This document shows positions 63,411 to 64,000 of a stretch of 64,000 nt of DNA, in pieces (position 1 is the first letter of the stretch; the number at the start of each line of letters is the position of its first letter). The translations under genes and the position numbers were made by a program. Origin of the DNA: Flavobacterium sp. IMCC34852 (GTDB lineage Bacteria > Bacteroidota > Bacteroidia > Flavobacteriales > Flavobacteriaceae); the NCBI RefSeq assembly GCF_030643905.1, contig NZ_CP121446.1, positions 186,001-250,000 on the forward strand, written 5' to 3'. Under the pieces are notes generated by a model. That model saw only the letters and a program-made list of their open reading frames with translations, was not told the DNA's origin and made no database searches.

Positions 63411-64000
63411 TGTTGACAAAAATCAAAAATATACTTCAAAGCTTCAACTTTATCCATCGCCATAAAGCGCAGTTGTTTTATGCTAAATTGATAAAGAAAG
63501 GAGATTTGTGTTTTGATATTGGCGCTAATTTAGGCAAGAAAAGTCGATTGATGTTGGCTGCAGGCGGAAAAGTCATTGCTTTCGAACCACAAAATTCTTG
63601 TTCTAAAAATTTGGGCGAACTACAAAAAAAATATTCCGCTTTTGACTTTTATCCGTTGGCTGTTGGTGCCCAAAACGAAACCAAAAAACTGCATTTGTCG
63701 AAGTACACCGAAATTGCCACACTATCAGATGAGTTTATTGAAAATTATACTACGGATGATGTGTATTGGTCGGGTTTTGAAATGGTGGAAGTAAAGTCTT
63801 TGGATACTTTAATAGCAACTTACGGAAAGCCTAATTATTGCAAAATAGACGTAGAAGGTTACGAATTTGAAATTTTGTCGCATTTACATCATACGATTCC
63901 GATGATTGAATTTGAGTTTACGGAGAAGTTTTTGGCAGATACTTTAAAAATAATTGATCGACTTGCCAACGACAAAACCACTTTCAATTATATTCTAAAT
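63410..64000 (+). CDS. FkbM-family methyltransferase, 3' end outside window
   Basis: The ATG at 63410 overlaps the TGA of the preceding radical SAM gene by one base (TGATG), and the frame stays open to the right edge. The 197 visible residues show the FkbM fold: GDLCFDIGANLGKKSRLML (SAM-binding loop), KVIAFEPQNSC, YCKIDVEGYEFEIL and MIEFEF. FkbM enzymes typically methylate hydroxyl groups on sugars, lipids or polyketides. It continues the coupled chain, so the cassette probably extends further to the right. The C-terminus and acceptor are unknown. Confidence 0.85.
   Translation, partial: MLTKIKNILQSFNFIHRHKAQLFYAKLIKKGDLCFDIGANLGKKSRLMLAAGGKVIAFEPQNSCSKNLGELQKKYSAFDFYPLAVGAQNETKKLHLSKYTEIATLSDEFIENYTTDDVYWSGFEMVEVKSLDTLIATYGKPNYCKIDVEGYEFEILSHLHHTIPMIEFEFTEKFLADTLKIIDRLANDKTTFNYILN

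Noticed and set aside
63576..63794. Short plus-strand reading frame at the right end
   Set aside because: It is out of frame within the FkbM methyltransferase, which runs from 63410 to the window edge and has clear SAM-binding motifs.
1..64000. CRISPR array, insertion sequence, prophage, toxin-antitoxin or restriction system
   Set aside because: No regularly spaced repeats, transposase, integrase or defence-type genes were seen on either strand.

Overview
The window comes from a gliding member of the Flavobacteriaceae, most likely a Flavobacterium. The evidence is the AT-rich sequence, the SprA and RemB gliding/type IX secretion genes in the order sprA, gcvH, vanZ, deoC, remB, a complete alternative complex III (ActABCDEF) joined to an aa3-type oxidase, DUF2723/GT117 and SPOR proteins, and promoters of the Bacteroidota type (TTTG about 17-19 bases before TAnnTTTG). 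No phage, insertion sequence or CRISPR array was seen. One tRNA (Gln) is present.

Layout. Positions 2-928: end of a DUF4403 gene. 988-6191 (minus): two operons for cytochrome oxidase biogenesis, namely SCO, a cysteine-less SCO-like protein, a DUF420 protein and a small Cys protein, then heme O synthase, two subunit III proteins and subunit IV. 6442-7062: fasciclin lipoprotein. 7359-19234 (minus): remB, deoC, vanZ, gcvH, the 7.3-kb sprA and ruvA. 19317-21608: malic enzyme. 21764-29522: a sugar locus (PfkB kinase, invertase-like hydrolase, SLC45-type transporter, secreted thioredoxin-like protein, TonB-dependent receptor) divergent from a LacI regulator, with two palindromic operators between them; sucrose is the best guess for the substrate. 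29506-31541: queG and ruvB. 31623-43210 (minus): actABCDEF followed by the oxidase subunit II and I genes, a respiratory supercomplex operon. 43429-49344: a SPOR protein, the rimP-nusA-infB operon behind a probable attenuator, and a universal stress protein. 49461-58825: tRNA-Gln, GT117 membrane protein, polysaccharide deacetylase, a thioredoxin-fold protein without its cysteines, metallophosphoesterase, polA and an orphan membrane protein. 58931-64000: a translationally coupled chain of nucleotidyltransferase, two B12-binding-type radical SAM enzymes, a methyltransferase and an FkbM methyltransferase that runs off the right edge.

How the genes work together. ActABCDEF oxidises menaquinol and passes electrons to the oxidase at 31623-34632. 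The heme O synthase, subunits III and IV and copper-delivery proteins for that oxidase sit 25 kb away at 988-6191. The sugar locus forms one route from outer-membrane uptake through inner-membrane import to hydrolysis and phosphorylation.

The most interesting leads are: the coupled radical-SAM cassette at the right end; an orphan 140-residue membrane protein carrying a near copy of an ActC signature peptide; a dispersed repeat that appears after two stop codons and also in frame inside the deacetylase gene; a terminator-like hairpin just before rimP; and two redox-fold proteins that have lost their cysteines.
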